From NCBI GenBank assembly GCA_963920765.1, contig OY987244.1, forward strand, positions 21,184,358-21,248,357: a DNA stretch of 64,000 nt. The letters are read 5' to 3'. The DNA comes from Ulota crispa (lineage: Eukaryota > Streptophyta > Bryopsida > Orthotrichales > Orthotrichaceae). The notes under the pieces are model-generated. The model saw only the letters and a list, made by a program, of their open reading frames with translations, was not told the DNA's origin and searched no databases. Below are positions 53,932 to 64,000 of the stretch, one piece after another (position 1 is the first letter of the stretch; every line of letters begins with the position of its first letter). The translations under genes and the position numbers were made by a program.

Positions 53932-55947
53932 ATGGATGCCACCATGGTTCTCGGATCGTCGGTCTCTCCCATGGCGGGGCTCTGCACTTCCCGTCATTTC
54001 TCTTCTTCAGCCTCCTTCTCCTCTGCAAAGTTTCTTCTTCCCAAGATCTCAGCTCCACGCCGACCATTTGCGACCGTGACTCGATGCACCGTGCATGTTC
54101 CAGCTCAATCCACAAGTGCCAGTTCTTCGACGTTTCAGGCTAAGGTGCGGATTCGTTTCAATTCGCCGCAATGTAGGCGTTCCCTGTTGCCTTGTACTGT
54201 ACTGGTCAGGAGTGGATTCGAAGCTTTTTGGCACGTGCAATTAGTGAGAGTAATGGTTGATCAATTTCGTTTTTTGCCGTGCCTTCTGGTTCCCAGGCTG
54301 TATAATCATTCATCATTTAAGGCAACCAACCATACCTGAACGCAGGAATGGTGGTCCCTAAGCCACCAGCATTGGTTCGTGAGAGTATTTTACTCTACAA
54401 TGTCGTAGAATTGCTACTACACGATGATAGAAAGAAAGAGTATTTATTTATTTTCTTAGGATCTAAACCGCGCCTTTTTATTTCAATTGATACTTTCACA
54501 GCTTCCGAGACTTATACCAGCTATTGTGCTTGGAGTAGCGTCATTGTTGATAAGGCGACCGGGTGCTGCTCTTGCCGAGGCTCCAACTTTTGTGGTTGGA
54601 GGGGATGCCGCACAAGGAGGGGCGCTCTCCAGGGAGCTGGCTAGAGCCGGAGGAGGGGTGGTGGCAAGTGCTTGGACTGGGCTGGTGGCTGGTGGTCTGC
54701 ATACTTTGACAGGGCCTGATCATTTAGCCGCTCTTGCACCTCTTTGCATCGGCCGGTCTCGTCTAGAGAGTTTCTCTGTGGGGGCTCTGTGGGGTTGTGG
54801 TCACGACGCAGGCCAAGTGATGTTTGGCATCATTTTTCTCTTGCTCAAAGACAGGTACGCTGGCCGTCGGATTTAGGGTTTGGGATACTGCATATATATT
54901 TAGTACTCTTTTTTCTTAAATTATTTCACTAGCAATCGGAGGACTTTCTGGTGCAGGATGGATATTTGTGTAAAGACGTGTACAGTTCTACGGCATACGG
55001 TGGAAGCACCCATAACCGATAACTTAAGCTATTCTGCAGAAAATTACAAAGAATTTTAGGCAAAAAATATTTTTCCTATGTAGGAAGATAAGAAATATTG
55101 GGATTGCAATCTTTTCATAATTTTATTTGCAACACTGAAATTACTATGAATTTTGGGAGTCAAAAAGTGTTCCGCACCCATTGCCAATGTTTAGATGTAT
55201 GCAATTCCAATACTAGCCAAACTAATTTCAGCTCATTACTTCCTACCTCACTTTGGGACATGTGGCATGACTTAAGTGGCCCCAACCTTGAAAAGGTCAG
55301 AAAAACGCATTCCAAAGCACCTATCCTTGCTCATGGTGGAAATAGCACCCTCTACTAGTTGGGAATGGGGCGTTACCAGCGATGGGTGCTTCGGGGCGTT
55401 ATCAGCGATGGGTGCTTCCACCTTACTCGCACTTTTCTAGAGCAGCTAAGCTAACATGTTTGTGTGTGAGTTTTTTCTCAGGTTGCACCTTGGTGTGATT
55501 CAAACATGGGCTGCCCGTGTGGTGGGTCTTACCCTCATCACCATAGGAAGTATGGGAATCAAGGAAGCACACGAGATTGATGCAGCCAGTGCCACTCCAC
55601 TGTTAGCTGAGGGTGAAGTGGGTAGCGAACCTGGCAAGAAGTCGGTTGGTCCCGCAACTTTCATCACCGGCATTGTCTATGGCCTGCAACCTGATGCGCT
55701 GTTGATGGTGTTACCGGCACTCTCGCTTCCTTCACGAGCAGCCGGCGCAGCGTTCTTGGGCATGTTCCTGGTGGGTACAGTTTTGGCCATGGGTAGCTAC
55801 ACCGCTTTTGTGAGCTCCTTGAGCAAGGCGTTGCAAAAGCGAGTACCTAAGATTACCTACCGGCTCACTGTGGGCTCGTCTTTGATTGCCATAGCACTCG
55901 GTATAGCAGTCCTGGTGGGTGAGGTGCTTGGTCTTAATCTGTTTTAA
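53932..55947 (+). CDS. Plastid nickel/cobalt transporter-like (NiCoT/UreH-type) membrane protein, 3 exons, 343 aa
   Basis: Exons 53932-54144, 54502-54854 and 55482-55947; GT-AG borders, phases agree. The first ~65 residues are Ser/Ala/Pro-rich without acidic residues (MDATMVLGSSVSP...), a typical transit peptide. The core matches the plant high-affinity nickel-transport-family proteins: HTLTGPDHLAALAP at 138-151 (His/Asp metal-site signature), LWGCGHDAGQ at 167-176, GIVYGLQPDALLMVLPA in exon 3. Several hydrophobic helices follow, the last ending VLVGEVLGLNLF. The role inferred from the family is metal-ion transport at a plastid membrane; substrate and direction are unproven. An earlier ATG is unlikely because a TTAA-type element ends 139 bp upstream. 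Intron 2 carries a Stowaway-like MITE, and the 3' UTR contains a 32-bp tandem repeat. Confidence 0.9.
54998..55423. mobile_element. Stowaway-like MITE variant, 426 bp, TA duplication
   Basis: The left end GGTGGAAGCACCCATAAC is matched by the inverted right end (ATGGGTGCTTCCACC). Both sides are flanked by TA. The terminal motif resembles the AGGTAGSAACACCCATAA family. A short direct duplication, GCGTTAYCAGCGATGGGTGC, lies at its right end. It lies in intron 2 of the NiCoT-like gene. Confidence 0.75.
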
Positions 55948-55953
55948 CACAGC

Positions 55954-56053
55954 AGGTTAGTTTATTCATTCATGAGGTCATTTGTGTGTAGGTTAGTTTA
56001 TTCATGAGGTCATTTGTATGTAGGTTAGTTTATTCATGAGGTCATTTGTATGT
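55954..56053. repeat. 32-bp tandem repeat in 3' UTR, three units
   Basis: Units start AGGTTAGTTTATTCATGAGG and end TTTGTATGT. The first unit carries a 4-bp insertion (ATTC). The array starts 7 bp after the NiCoT stop codon. Confidence 0.9.
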
Positions 56054-56830
56054 AGCCAGCTCATTTGAGCCACCATGCACTTAAGGCCTCTGCCTGGTAT
56101 ATCTGCCTTGTGAGCTCCACCGTATGGTTTAGACGTAAGTATTATCCATTCGCTTTGAAGAATCTCACCCAGTGACAGTCAGCTCCATTTTTTCTCCTGC
56201 ATTTGGGTATTCAACTTTTAGTAGCAGGTTTATTGATTAAGCTTCCTTTAATTTTGGAGTTGTAACTTAGAACGTTGAGCCGTTCAATTTTTTGGTTCTG
56301 GCTTAAGAAAGCTAAGATTATAATGTCGAATTGTACTGAGAAGGTAAAGGCCTAGACACTGACCTGCTTTTGCCAAAAGGCTTGTTGTTGGCCCTTTTTG
56401 ATTGGCTGTACTAATATGATTGATATCAGTGTTCAATGCCGGTTACTCGTCAATGTGGAAATGAGGAAGTGAAAATCGTCCGTTGTCGCAGTTGCTAACC
56501 GAGAGAGTTTGCAGATTTTTGTTACATTGCAGACCATGCATATGAGATGCTTTGTAGATATGTTGCATGTGATGTGTTGTGCGTTTTTGTATGAGGAAGT
56601 TGTGCCTTCTGTAGGAAGCCTGTGTGTAATACATATTGTTCTTTTCAAAGATAGGTTTTTTGAACTTTCTGGGAAGATTCTAAAGGTTATCAAATCTCAC
56701 AAATGAAAAAAGAGTGGAAGAAACCTTGTTAGGGCAATGTAACTTCCATTGTAGGTGTAATGAGTACAAAAAACGAGTTTGTGTTGTATGTGACATGTTC
56801 GGGGAGGTTCATATGATACTAATTGATACT
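56054..56830. other. 3' flank without recognised gene
   Basis: AT-rich. Likely the end of the NiCoT 3' UTR, then spacer. Confidence 0.4.
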
Positions 56831-57175
56831 ACAGTGAAACCGCTCTTATTGCAACTTCCCTACTTGCATAATTATCTATACTTCTCAAATTGCATACTCC
56901 CTATGTGCACAAAGTGTATTTGTTTTTGGAGTTATTTCTATGAGTACAGTGAAACCGCTCTTATTGCAACTTCCCTACTTGCATAATTATCTATACTTCT
57001 CAAATTGCATACTCCCTATGTGCACAAAGTGTATTTGTTTTTGGAGTTATTTCTATGAGTACAGTGAAACCGCTCTTATTGCAACTTCCCTACTTGCATA
57101 ATTATCTATACTTCTCAAATTGCATACTCCCTATGTGCACAAAGTGTATTTGTTTTTGGAGTTATTTCTATGAGT
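56831..57175. repeat. 115-bp tandem repeat, exactly three units
   Basis: Units start ACAGTGAAACCGCTCTTATT at 56831, 56946 and 57061 and appear identical. Total length is 345 bp = 3 x 115. Perfect identity implies very recent amplification or an assembly effect. Confidence 0.95.
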
Positions 57176-58130
57176 GGGACCACTAGTCTAGTCTATAGTC
57201 CCATGAGTCTAGTTTACAATCTTGTGACTGTTGTTAGCAGGTAAGGAGAGCTAGAAAAATAATTGTGCTTCCTGGGCCTTGACCCACTTGTCCATCGATC
57301 AAAAGCTGCAATAAATCACATATTTGATAAAACTTCCTTGTGTGCATACTCTTTAAATACATCCCCACCGTTCCCATGCAGTAAGGGAGGTTCATCTATC
57401 TAAAGAAGTGAGTACAATATTCATAAATATTTGTCCTTTGAATTAAATGGACCCTATCTTTTAACTCATGTGGTTTCTTAAATATAGGCTAGTGATCTCT
57501 CCAAGCATATTGTTGGTATCTTCATGATTGCTATGAAGAATTACAAGCTAACAAAATGAATGAATGAGGACACCAACTTTATATGAATGAAAAGAAGGAT
57601 ATTGCTTCTTTTGAGGCATCAAATAATAGTTTGAAACTCTAGTTGTAAGTCAATTTTGATTTTTGACAAAAAAATGTTGCATCTTTGGTCTCTTCTGCCC
57701 TTTTTTTGAGTTTACTAAGATCACCTGCTTATTTTCACTTATTTTGCCAAAGGCTTGCTAGCATTGCACATGTCAGGGGCATTCAATTTTGATTTTCAAA
57801 CCATTTTGTTCCAAGCTCACTCAAGAATCCCAGCTTCTAACTCCAAAAGACAATTAGGTATGTCACTTGGTAACATGGCCTAGAACTTCCATTAATTTCC
57901 AAATTCTTGATGATAGCATTATTAAAATACTATCAGCTCCTTAAAAATGCTCAACTTTCAATTAAATTCATTCACATTTGAATTGAAATTATGACAGTTC
58001 AAATTATTCATTAGAACATTATAGAACACATTGGTAGAGGTTTAGCATCAATGTTTTTTTAAAGAAAAAATATAAGCACTTGCACTGACCAAGATTTGTC
58101 CAAGCTAGCAAATTTTCACCAAAAAACACT
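57176..58130. other. AT-rich spacer without recognised gene
   Basis: Nothing supported. Confidence 0.45.
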
Positions 58131-58515
58131 AGTGGTAGTCAAGCGTTCTTGGAGACTGAAACTTCCCTAGAGATGGAGAATAGGATGAGTGAAAATAGGA
58201 GCCAATGGGATCAGTTCTCCATGGAGAAGGTGTGACACCCCTTTTGTGGAGAATGGAGAATGATTTACCTAGAGAAAAAAATTTACCCTAAACCATGAGG
58301 AGCAACAAGGGGAGTAAAACAACAGCGGTAACAACAAGAGGTTGTGGGTGAAAAGTTTTTGGAGAAAATGTCTTTGACAAGATTCTCTAGCCTCAACACT
58401 GGAGAATTTTTTTTCTCCAACCTTACTGAATTCCCTCCCTATGAACTACGCTTCTAACGCCACCTCAGCATTCTCTGGTCTTGGAGAATACCTCAGACAT
58501 GTCGTGACTACCCCT
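58131..58515. mobile_element. MITE of the RGKGGTAGTCAMG family, copy 3
   Basis: The left end is AGTGGTAGTCAAGCG. The inverted right end is AGGGGTAGTCACGAC. The interior GTGTGACACCCCTTTTGTGG and GGAGAATGGAGAATG match the element at 12250-12646 in reverse orientation. Non-coding. Confidence 0.7.
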
Positions 58516-59788
58516 ATTGTCTAGCACAAAACAAAGCACCACCCAACAAGTATCAAATACATAAAATCACTTCATAATACCAACAAAAACAATAGTGAGG
58601 CTCCTACTCCAACCTCAGCACTAATCGTTCACACTTAGGAGGGATATTAACAATGTGGATGCAGTCTAAAGTTGTGTCCAAATGTATTTAATTTTCCTTT
58701 GCTACAACTACTCTTAACACCAAATATGAACATACCCTAAGCCAGTAAATTCACCATAGATTCATGTAGAAGTGAGGAAGAAGGCCACATGTCCTCTCTA
58801 AATTGTACTTTCTATAAAACTTAACAACCTCTCACCTATCTTGATATAGAAGAACCAACAAAGACCACTTCGTCTTTGAAAGACCACCCAATTCTGTTTC
58901 ATTGTCCCTATATGGAACTCTAAAAGTATTCACTTGTTTTTTCCCTGGAGCTCAAGGCATCAAATCAAATAATCAATCTCACTTCAACGTTTGCTCTTTG
59001 CATAAATCACAATGCGGTGCTCACTCAATAAGTATTGCACAAGTTATGGCTTCAAAAAGAATTTTGTTAGTCAGGATTCAAAATTGTACGACCAATCACA
59101 TATACAACAAATGACCATCAAGGACTGAATATTCATTCCATCAATATTCATACTTGTCCAAAATAATGAATATCAAGGAGTAAAAATCAATTTAAAGACA
59201 ATATAGGTTGCTATGTCCCTGCTTGATCAGCACACGCTTCTATGCTAACTACGATCTACTTGAAATAAACGCTATCGAAGGCCACAGGAGCGATGAGAAA
59301 ACATTCAATAACTAGCGTACTTAGAACCACAGTAATACTGATACACAGGATTCAACATAACTTGGAAATTCATTGGCAAAATTAATGTGGCATGTGAGAT
59401 CTGCCACAAGAAATCAATAACACGAGCATACATTTGCTGCTTGCGGCTACAAAAAGTTTCAAAGCTATAAGTAAAGCGTAACCTGAGATTGAAGTATGAA
59501 TAAACTACCAGCTGAAGGAAAAGCTCTAAAGAAAATAGAATATAAAGCATCCAAATTTCTAACACAGCCCTTTTGGAGTAATCAATGCCACAACAGCAAA
59601 GAACGCAATGATCCAGCTCTACAAAATGGTGACTCCTATTATTATACAGAGAAACAATATTAAAAACGGAAAGATCTCCTATGCCCCAGGCAACATACAG
59701 CAGGTGTCTCACAAACAACCAATGGAAGCCAAGATCAAGTCGGAGAAGAATTATAGCATATAAACAACAACAGCCCAACCCACAAGCC
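58516..59788. other. Spacer and likely 3' flank of the VPS2-like pseudogene
   Basis: A 211-codon minus-strand frame (59305-59940) begins inside the last VPS2-like exon in another frame. It is Cys/Leu-rich without family features, so I read it as non-coding. Confidence 0.4.
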
Positions 59789-61831
59789 TCACATTTTGCG
59801 CAAGTTGTCAAGACGAGCTTGTAGATCGCTGTCGATTCCTCCATCGTCTGCTGGTGGACCAGCTCGGTCCCTGAGGTTGAGCAATTTTCGATGGTGTTGC
59901 TTGAGCAGGAGCTGAGTGCCGCTGTATGAGCTAGTCGCACTCATCAACTGAAAGCCCACCCAGACAGATAGCAATCAAAAAGAAGATAATTGAAACATTA
60001 TCATGCCTTCAAGAAACAAAGTATGTCGATATCGATGTACGTATGACCTATGTCGAACAAGGCAACAATGCACAACTCAGAGAGAAAAGTGACAATCACA
60101 AAGGTATTAAGTCAGTCATACGTGCTGCATTGCATTAGAAGCATAAATGTATCCAACAACATTGTACATAAGGATAATTATACGAGCTAGACCACAAGAG
60201 GCTCGCAAAAACATTCTTAAAGGAACAAATTAGACCACTTAGATGAGATGTAGGGATTGAAACCACGTGACAGACAGTATTTGAGTTGATAATCCATCAG
60301 TCCTCTTCTATGATGATTGAAAACTACTGACTCTTCAAGTACTTTCATGCAGAACCTCAGTAGACTTTCCGTCAACAAAGACAGATACAACTGAAAACTA
60401 CGGATATTGTTCAAACTTGACGACAGATAAATACTACACTGAAAAAGGGTATTTTTCTGTGACCTTGGTTAAGACGCTGTCCCTACATAAACACATGCCA
60501 AAGGTGTAGAGAGGGCTGCATTACCTGGGAATCAAGGTCGATACCAATTTCATCAAGTACTACTTGGCTCACAAGCTCGTTCATCAGTTTCCTCTTCCTC
60601 TTTGTCCCCCTCCAAAGCGTCATCAATGGCGTCACCCATAACTTCAGTTGTCATTTCCAATTTCTCATTTTGTCTCTCAAATTCTTGCATAAACTTTAAC
60701 CCCTAAATGCGCAAGGGTGTTTTTCTTGTTTTTGGAAGGTATTTTGAAGTTTTTGAAATGTCCTTGTCAGATCATTATTAAACATCAAAACAAAATTGTA
60801 ACCGTTGAATCTTGAACTTTAAGGCTTTTCAATGGCTCTACCCAAAAAGAATCCAAAACAATTGCATGGATTTTAAAATATTTGTGATTGAATGGGGATG
60901 AATATGATTTTTTTTGTTTTTTTTGGAGCTGCCCAAAACTTTTGATGCAATTTGGCAACATTTGGATACAAAATTGGGTAACAAGCACTTCGGATGTTTT
61001 AGTGGTTATTGTTGTTACTTCAAAACTAATGGGCCCCCTTCCAAATCCATGACCACATTTTTACAACTGAGCCTGCAATGCAATTGTCAAACTGCAATTG
61101 TCTAATACAAAAAAAAAATTTAGCTTTAGTTATTGACCAAAAATCATTACAAATGATAGAAAATTCAATGGTGAAAGGATTCTAATTTCTATAACAAAGA
61201 CATTCCAAGTGAAATTAGTCCAAAAGCACTTTTAGATCTTGTTGGATGATGATTTTTCAATGTGAGGTCTTCCACTGCCCAAAAGAGGATCTGCCTAGCT
61301 TGAAGAATTTGTTTGTGAAGACCCATTATGTTCCCCAAGTTTTCAATGAAGTTCCCAATAGTGCACCATGTATTTTTAATTTCCTGGCATAAAGGAATTG
61401 AACCGGAAGGTGCATGGATTGAACTAATTTTGACATATTGGAATCTCGGGTCCTTGATTTCTTGTCTCTTTCTGTTTTTGAACTGCTGCCCCTTCTGATG
61501 ATGTGGTAGCTTTTAAGAGGTTACCGTATGGCACTATTCATTTTGCTGAAAAGCATGCTTGTATTTGAGCTTCTGAATTTTTTTGTAGGAATGTAATTTG
61601 CAAAAGATTTCAATTGAATGATGAAGAGAACTTCAAGTTGCAATTTCTTAAAAAAAAAAATCCAAAATATTAAAATCTGCTCTTTCAGGAAGGTCTCAAA
61701 GTTGCCCAATGTTTTCTTGGACACCAAAATATGGTACCTAGGGCATTTAGGGGTTAGTTTGCTGGTAAATTGAGATGCCTGTTTATTTGCCCCATAGCTT
61801 TAGTGACGCCCTGCATTGCTTCTGCCATAGC
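59789..61831 (-). pseudogene. VPS2.1/CHMP2A-like (ESCRT-III) gene fragment, disrupted
   Basis: Three pieces match the C-terminal half of plant VPS2.1, an ESCRT-III subunit for multivesicular-body sorting. 61831-61757 encodes AMAEAMQGVTKAMGQINR. 60695-60525 encodes FMQEFERQNEKLEMTTE, then GDAIDDALEGD and LVSQVVLDEIGIDLDSQ. 59947-59789 encodes the family ending GGIDSDLQARLDNLRKM. Splice sites flank the last intron, so this is not a processed copy. Breaks: a 1,062-bp element (60696-61757) splits one exon; the frame shifts between the acidic stretch and LVSQV, where about 4 extra bases (ACGA) are present; the last exon's linker seems to leave and re-enter frame (QLLLKQHHRKLLNLR where another frame reads AQATPSKIAQPQGP). 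No 5' exons are seen up to the tRNA. I judge it a dead copy. Confidence 0.85.
60696..61757. mobile_element. TTAA-terminal element, 1,062 bp, inserted in the VPS2-like exon
   Basis: Begins TTAACCCCTAAATGCGCAAG and ends in the inverted form of CTAACCCCTAAATGCCCTAG, so one flanking TTAA has decayed to TTAG. The interior is related to 28407-29341 in opposite orientation (e.g. ATTTCTATAACAAAGACATT versus its complement near 28830). No ORF of note. Confidence 0.9.
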
Positions 61832-61841
61832 CTGTGTTGAC

Positions 61842-62101
61842 TACAATGTCGTGCATCATGGAAGGCTAAACAAAAATTCATTAAATACACTCATATTTTT
61901 AGGTGCCCCAAGTTACAAGAAAATTTAAAATCACGGTGTTAGATCCCAAGCTGCTCTTATTGCAATTTTCATGGGATCAACTTGCATTGTTGATATTTCC
62001 AACTTTTTGAAGCAATACTACTAGTGCCCATGTGCAAAAAGCATTGTAGATTGCTACATGGAGGTCAGGCCACAGTGACCCATCCGTCCTTTAAGGATTA
62101 A
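61842..62101. mobile_element. Partial TTAA-type element (right part)
   Basis: It ends GTCCTTTAAGGATTAA and shares its interior (CATCATGGAAGGC, ACTCATATTTTT, GTGTTAG-TCCCA) with the fuller copy at 63281-63633. Its left end is missing, apparently deleted where it meets the VPS2-like exon. Confidence 0.65.
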
Positions 62102-62382
62102 CGATATCTATTTCAAAGTTCATCAATTGATTTTCCTACTCCAAATTTCTTTGTTTCATGCTTATGGGTGTTGCGACCTTACATTGCTATTTGTGATGTG
62201 TTCATATCCTTGAAGACAAGTTATAAGATAGGTTAAAAAATTTGGTTAGAATATGAAAATGCTATACATTACAGTAGTTTAGTATCTCTATTTGATTGGA
62301 TGTAGTTTAATATAAGAAGTTGTGAAACACATTAGTTAGTTAGCCTATCTAAGCAATAGATTTGATTAGGTATCTTCTTCTA

Positions 62383-62694
62383 AGGTAGCAACACCCATAA
62401 CCATCACTATACCCATAATCATCACCTCTAAAATCTTGAAAAATCTATGAAAGTGCATAGATGTAATTATAAGGATGTACAAAATGTGAACATGAAACCA
62501 TAATGTTGGTATTACATGCAATTGTAGTCACCTCTTTAAAAATTCACAACTTATTCTCATGTTATCCAAATAATACATTCAAAAGTGCAAACTTATCATT
62601 TTTCTCTTGCTAATAGGATCCTGATTTGCTAAATACTTATTAATAATCATCATGTTTGAAACCCTTAATTTGACGGTTATGGGTGCTGCTACCT
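62383..62694. mobile_element. Stowaway-like MITE, 312 bp, TA duplication
   Basis: Ends are AGGTAGCAACACCCATAACC and its near inverse, flanked by TA at 62381-62382 and 62695-62696. The interior matches 40006-40319 in reverse. A lone related end lies at 62159-62183. Confidence 0.88.
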
Positions 62695-62911
62695 TATCCC
62701 TAATTACTTGGAATGCTACAATTACATCATTCTACTGTGATATTTACACATCTGATTTATTTAACCCCAAAACTCAAATGCACAAAACGCAAGTTGTAAA
62801 ACTGTCACAAAACAACAACTTAAGACTCATCATGTTTGTTTGCAACAAAATAGAAATACCCCCTGTGAACACTACAAAAATAATACACATCTTAAAATCC
62901 TAAAAAGGTTG

Positions 62912-62994
62912 TCCGACCAACCGGATTCGAACCAGTGACCTAAGGATCTCTGCAACTCTACAGTCCTCCGCTCTACCAACTGAGCTATGGTCGG
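62912..62994 (-). tRNA. tRNA-Tyr (GTA) with 10-nt intron
   Basis: The minus strand starts CCGACCATAGCTCAGTTGGT and ends GGTTCGAATCCGGTTGGTCGGA (last base the discriminator). The anticodon loop is CTGTAGA. A 10-nt intron (AGTTGCAGAG, 62957-62948) follows position 37, as expected for plant nuclear tRNA-Tyr genes, all of which are intron-containing. Mature length is 73 nt before CCA. Acceptor, D, anticodon and T stems all pair. Confidence 0.97.
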
Positions 62995-63280
62995 ATCCAT
63001 CTCGACAAGTCAGTCGCACCGACCCAATCTTCAACGATGTTTACATGACAACATCGCTAAATTAAAACAATACAAACTCTCCCAAAAACCCTCACTCTGT
63101 ACACTACATCTAAACCTTGCAACAATGCATGCAAAAGCAAGATGGAACGGACCGGACCATGAGGGCCGAGTCAGAACGCCACAGGTCCTCCACCATTTGA
63201 CAGCATCTCATACATTTTCCTATCCAGTCTCAAGCAAATGCATCCACAAGCATTCCGAACTCACACAATGGCAGAGCTAA
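62995..63280. other. Short spacer
   Basis: No structure recognised. Confidence 0.4.
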
Positions 63281-63633
63281 TTAACCCTTAAACGAAAGGC
63301 GTCCACTGACCACCAAAAAAACAAGCTGAGTTACAGAAAAAAAAAGTTTTCAGCTAATTCTTTTGTAGAAGTGATCATAGACTCATGGTGTATCATGGAA
63401 GGCCAAAAACAATCTCACCAAATGTACTCATATTTTTCAATAACCCAAATTATGAGAAGAGTTATAGACACAGTGTTAGGTCCCATGCTACCCATCTTGC
63501 ACTTTTCATGAGGACACCATATACTGTTGACTTTTGCAATTTTAAAAAACAAAATTTTAATGTGTGGGCACCTGTCACACCACCACCACAGTAGAGGGCA
63601 GGCACGGCCACCCATCTGTCGTTCAAGGGTGAA
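63281..63633. mobile_element. TTAA-type element, ~350 bp
   Basis: The left end is TTAACCCTTAAACGAAAGGC. The right end GTCGTTCAAGGGTGAA is a decayed inverse in which the TTAA is no longer exact. The interior is shared with 61842-62101. Confidence 0.7.
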
Positions 63634-63739
63634 GAATGATTTCCTCTCAAATAAGAAAAGAAAAATGCTGCCTGTTTGTTCAAATGGATGTACGCCTCCG
63701 ACGTTCGGGGCATTGTCATCGAATTTGCAACCCTAATCC

Positions 63740-63792
63740 TGAACTGAGCTGAACTGAATTGAACTGAACTGAGATGAACTGAGCTGAGCTGG
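63740..63792. repeat. GAACTGA/GCTGA short tandem repeat
   Basis: A run of about ten GARCTGA-like 5- or 10-bp units downstream of the GNAT stop codon, probably in its 3' UTR. Confidence 0.75.
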
Positions 63793-63852
63793 AATCAGAA
63801 AAGCAGCTACAAGGCAAGAGCATGGAGAGGAAGAGAGGAAACAAAACCCTAA

Positions 63853-63999
<147 letters not shown>

Positions 64000-64000
64000 C

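Noticed and set aside
59305..59940. 211-codon minus-strand ORF, Cys/Leu-rich
   Set aside because: It begins in a wrong frame of the last VPS2-like exon and continues into its 3' flank. No family features.

Overview
The window is nuclear DNA of a land plant. It is AT-rich, its genes have many short GT-AG exons, several predicted proteins look plastid-targeted, it carries an intron-containing nuclear tRNA-Tyr(GTA), and it has plant telomere-type TTTAGGG boxes and many MITEs. The genus cannot be named from sequence alone. The compact genes, the single-exon F-box/LRR gene and the repeat-rich AT spacers would suit a seed-free plant such as a moss, but that is a guess.

Layout. 1-1105 is the 3' part of a lysine-rich, probably nuclear protein. 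2143-2856 holds a TATA box and a short hypothetical ORF with an internal 196-bp duplication. 6269-11141 (minus) is a 13-exon RlmN-type radical-SAM rRNA methyltransferase. 11.4-15.2 kb is a cluster of nested MITEs, minisatellites and a near-perfect 440-bp foldback. 16.0-16.3 kb (minus) encodes a small two-helix membrane protein. 16.3-32.1 kb is essentially gene-free, with several terminal-inverted-repeat elements. 32127-33950 (minus) is an intronless F-box/LRR gene. 34.9-38.06 kb is a tandem segmental duplication encoding a weakly MLLE/PABC-like module; its second copy is split by a CACTA-type element.

38095-45357 (minus) is a 15-exon plastid TPR membrane protein. It is divergently arranged, across a 0.6-kb telo-box promoter, with a 7-exon 4'-phosphopantetheinyl transferase (45982-48504, plus). 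53932-55947 (plus) is a 3-exon plastid nickel/cobalt-transporter-like gene. 59789-61831 (minus) is a broken VPS2.1/CHMP2A (ESCRT-III) copy with a 1.06-kb element inside a coding exon. A tRNA-Tyr lies at 62912-62994, and the 3' end of a GNAT acetyltransferase gene runs off the right edge.

The most unusual signal is a dense family of non-coding elements bounded by TTAA-CCCYTRARNG termini, with at least seven near-complete copies and several loose ends. Their piggyBac-like TTAA target duplication would be surprising in a land plant. Four other MITE families can be told apart by terminal repeats and target duplications: CACTA-like (3 bp), Mutator-like (9 bp), Stowaway-like (TA), and an AGGGGTAGTCACG family (ATT in one copy). 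All gene models were assembled by eye from reading frames, splice sites and remembered family motifs; no search was run.
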